From positions 1-29,913 of the forward strand of contig JAUCBJ010004020.1 in the NCBI GenBank assembly GCA_032718475.1: a stretch of 29,913 nt of DNA. The letters are read 5' to 3'. This DNA comes from Nemertoderma westbladi. Lineage: Eukaryota > Xenacoelomorpha > Nemertodermatida > Nemertodermatidae. The translations under genes and the position numbers were made by a program. Below the pieces are notes generated by a model that was not told the DNA's origin, made no database searches, and saw nothing but the letters and a program-made list of their open reading frames with translations. This document shows positions 29,144 to 29,913 of this stretch, piece after piece; the first letter of the stretch is position 1, and every line of letters starts with the position of its first letter.

Positions 29144-29177
29144 GGGGGGGGGGGGGGGGGGGGGGGTATACCCCCCC
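29144..29177. repeat. G23-TATA-C7 tract
   Basis: Twenty-three G residues, then TATA and seven C residues. The inner G7-TATA-C7 is an 18-bp palindrome. It marks the truncated end of the third LINE fragment. Confidence 0.9.
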
Positions 29178-29913
29178 TCAGGTAAAATTTTCAAATTGTT
29201 GTTTCTTTATTTCACCTAGAGCAGGATTTAATGAGGATTAGAAATCTGAAAACCACTTAGTGAGACCTCTTTCAATTCTCGAGTTATCACTGTTTTTCCG
29301 TATGACGGTCTGTCCGTCAAATTGTTAGAAAGACAGAAGACCGACAGTCAGACAGATAAACTAGATTCCACCAAAAATTAAAACTGACATCGGAAATGAA
29401 ATCAGCGACCCCGAAAACCCCAGTAATGAACATTTTAGCTCGTTGGTGTGCATCATTCGTGCCAGAAATAATTAACCAACCAGAACGCAGACAGCCAATT
29501 TTGGCGGGACGGTTTAAACTTTGAAGGGCATTTTCTCGGAATGACATTTTTCATTTTCAAATTACTACTCCTCCGTCATTTTTCAACCAATTTTCTTCGT
29601 TTTATGGCTCATTCGAACGAGCTTTGGAAGCTCTTTAAAAGTTATCTTATTGAATTTTGATAAATATTACCATTTTTTATAATTAGCCAATTTTAATTAA
29701 AAATATGATAATTAATTAATTAAATTAATTAATTAAAATGAAAATGGCTAATTAAAAATTCTATAAGATAACTTTTGTAGAGTCGATCACGCTGAGTCTA
29801 AAAAAGTTGGTTTCAAGAAATTTGGACCAAGATTGAGGGACTAGTAGCAATTTTAGTGAAATCTTTCATTCCGCCGCCAGCCGCTAGGGGCAAAATAGCA
29901 ATATTATCATTTA
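29178..29913. other. AT-rich region without a supported gene
   Basis: No frame with recognisable motifs. It contains the inverted repeat at 29637-29776 and CCGCTAGGGG near 29880, a relative of the CTCF-like string in the 185-bp duplication. Confidence 0.45.
29637..29776. repeat. AT-rich imperfect inverted repeat of about 140 bp
   Basis: AAAAGTTATCTTAT (29637-29650) pairs with ATAAGATAACTTTT (29763-29776). AATTAGCCA (29681-29689) pairs with TGGCTAATT (29745-29753). The centre is (ATTA)n. It may be a small MITE or a cruciform-forming site. Confidence 0.75.

Overview
The window looks like a piece of an invertebrate animal nuclear genome. The evidence is an intron-containing, animal-type CTF18 gene end, non-LTR retrotransposon copies of the endonuclease/reverse-transcriptase kind, MITE-like inverted-repeat elements, tRNA-derived fragments and a very high load of minisatellites. 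Nothing seen here fixes the phylum; a lophotrochozoan-like animal is a guess only.

Layout. 1-2076 (minus) holds a 692-codon open frame that runs off the left edge: an unrecognised protein with a long charged coiled coil. 2077-5226 is mostly AT-rich DNA with small duplications, a G18 tract, a tRNA-like fragment and a 66-bp tandem repeat. 5227-12212 is a pyrimidine-rich block (purine-rich on the minus strand). It contains a broken minus-strand gene (6385-8939) combining a DEDD 3'-5' exonuclease-like domain, a charged helix and a CCHC zinc knuckle. An 85-bp array and three palindromes lie upstream of that gene, followed by a coding-like remnant split by a 5'-truncated LINE (10592-11851, 8-bp target-site duplication). 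12178-15000 is a 108-bp satellite of 26 units. 15215-17774 (minus) carries the last two exons of CTF18, separated by a 1,263-bp intron that contains a 40-bp minisatellite. 17775-22228 has no gene that I can support. 22229-24749 is a second copy of the same LINE family on the plus strand, broken by two stops and a 4-bp duplication. It is followed directly by a 305-bp inverted-repeat element with a 5-bp target-site duplication. 25065-28216 has a 185-bp segmental duplication, a tRNA-derived piece, a palindromic 22-bp array and a 27-bp array of 38 copies with no length change. 28373-29177 has a TA-flanked MITE and a third LINE fragment ending in a G23 tract. The right end is AT-rich with a large imperfect inverted repeat.

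Function. The only host gene I can name is CTF18, the large subunit of the alternative clamp loader CTF18-RFC. The other coding matter belongs to, or looks like, mobile elements. The most promising undescribed item is the exonuclease plus zinc-knuckle gene, which has a gag-like layout but no reverse transcriptase, integrase or transposase that I can find beside it. The 692-codon coiled-coil frame at the left edge comes second.
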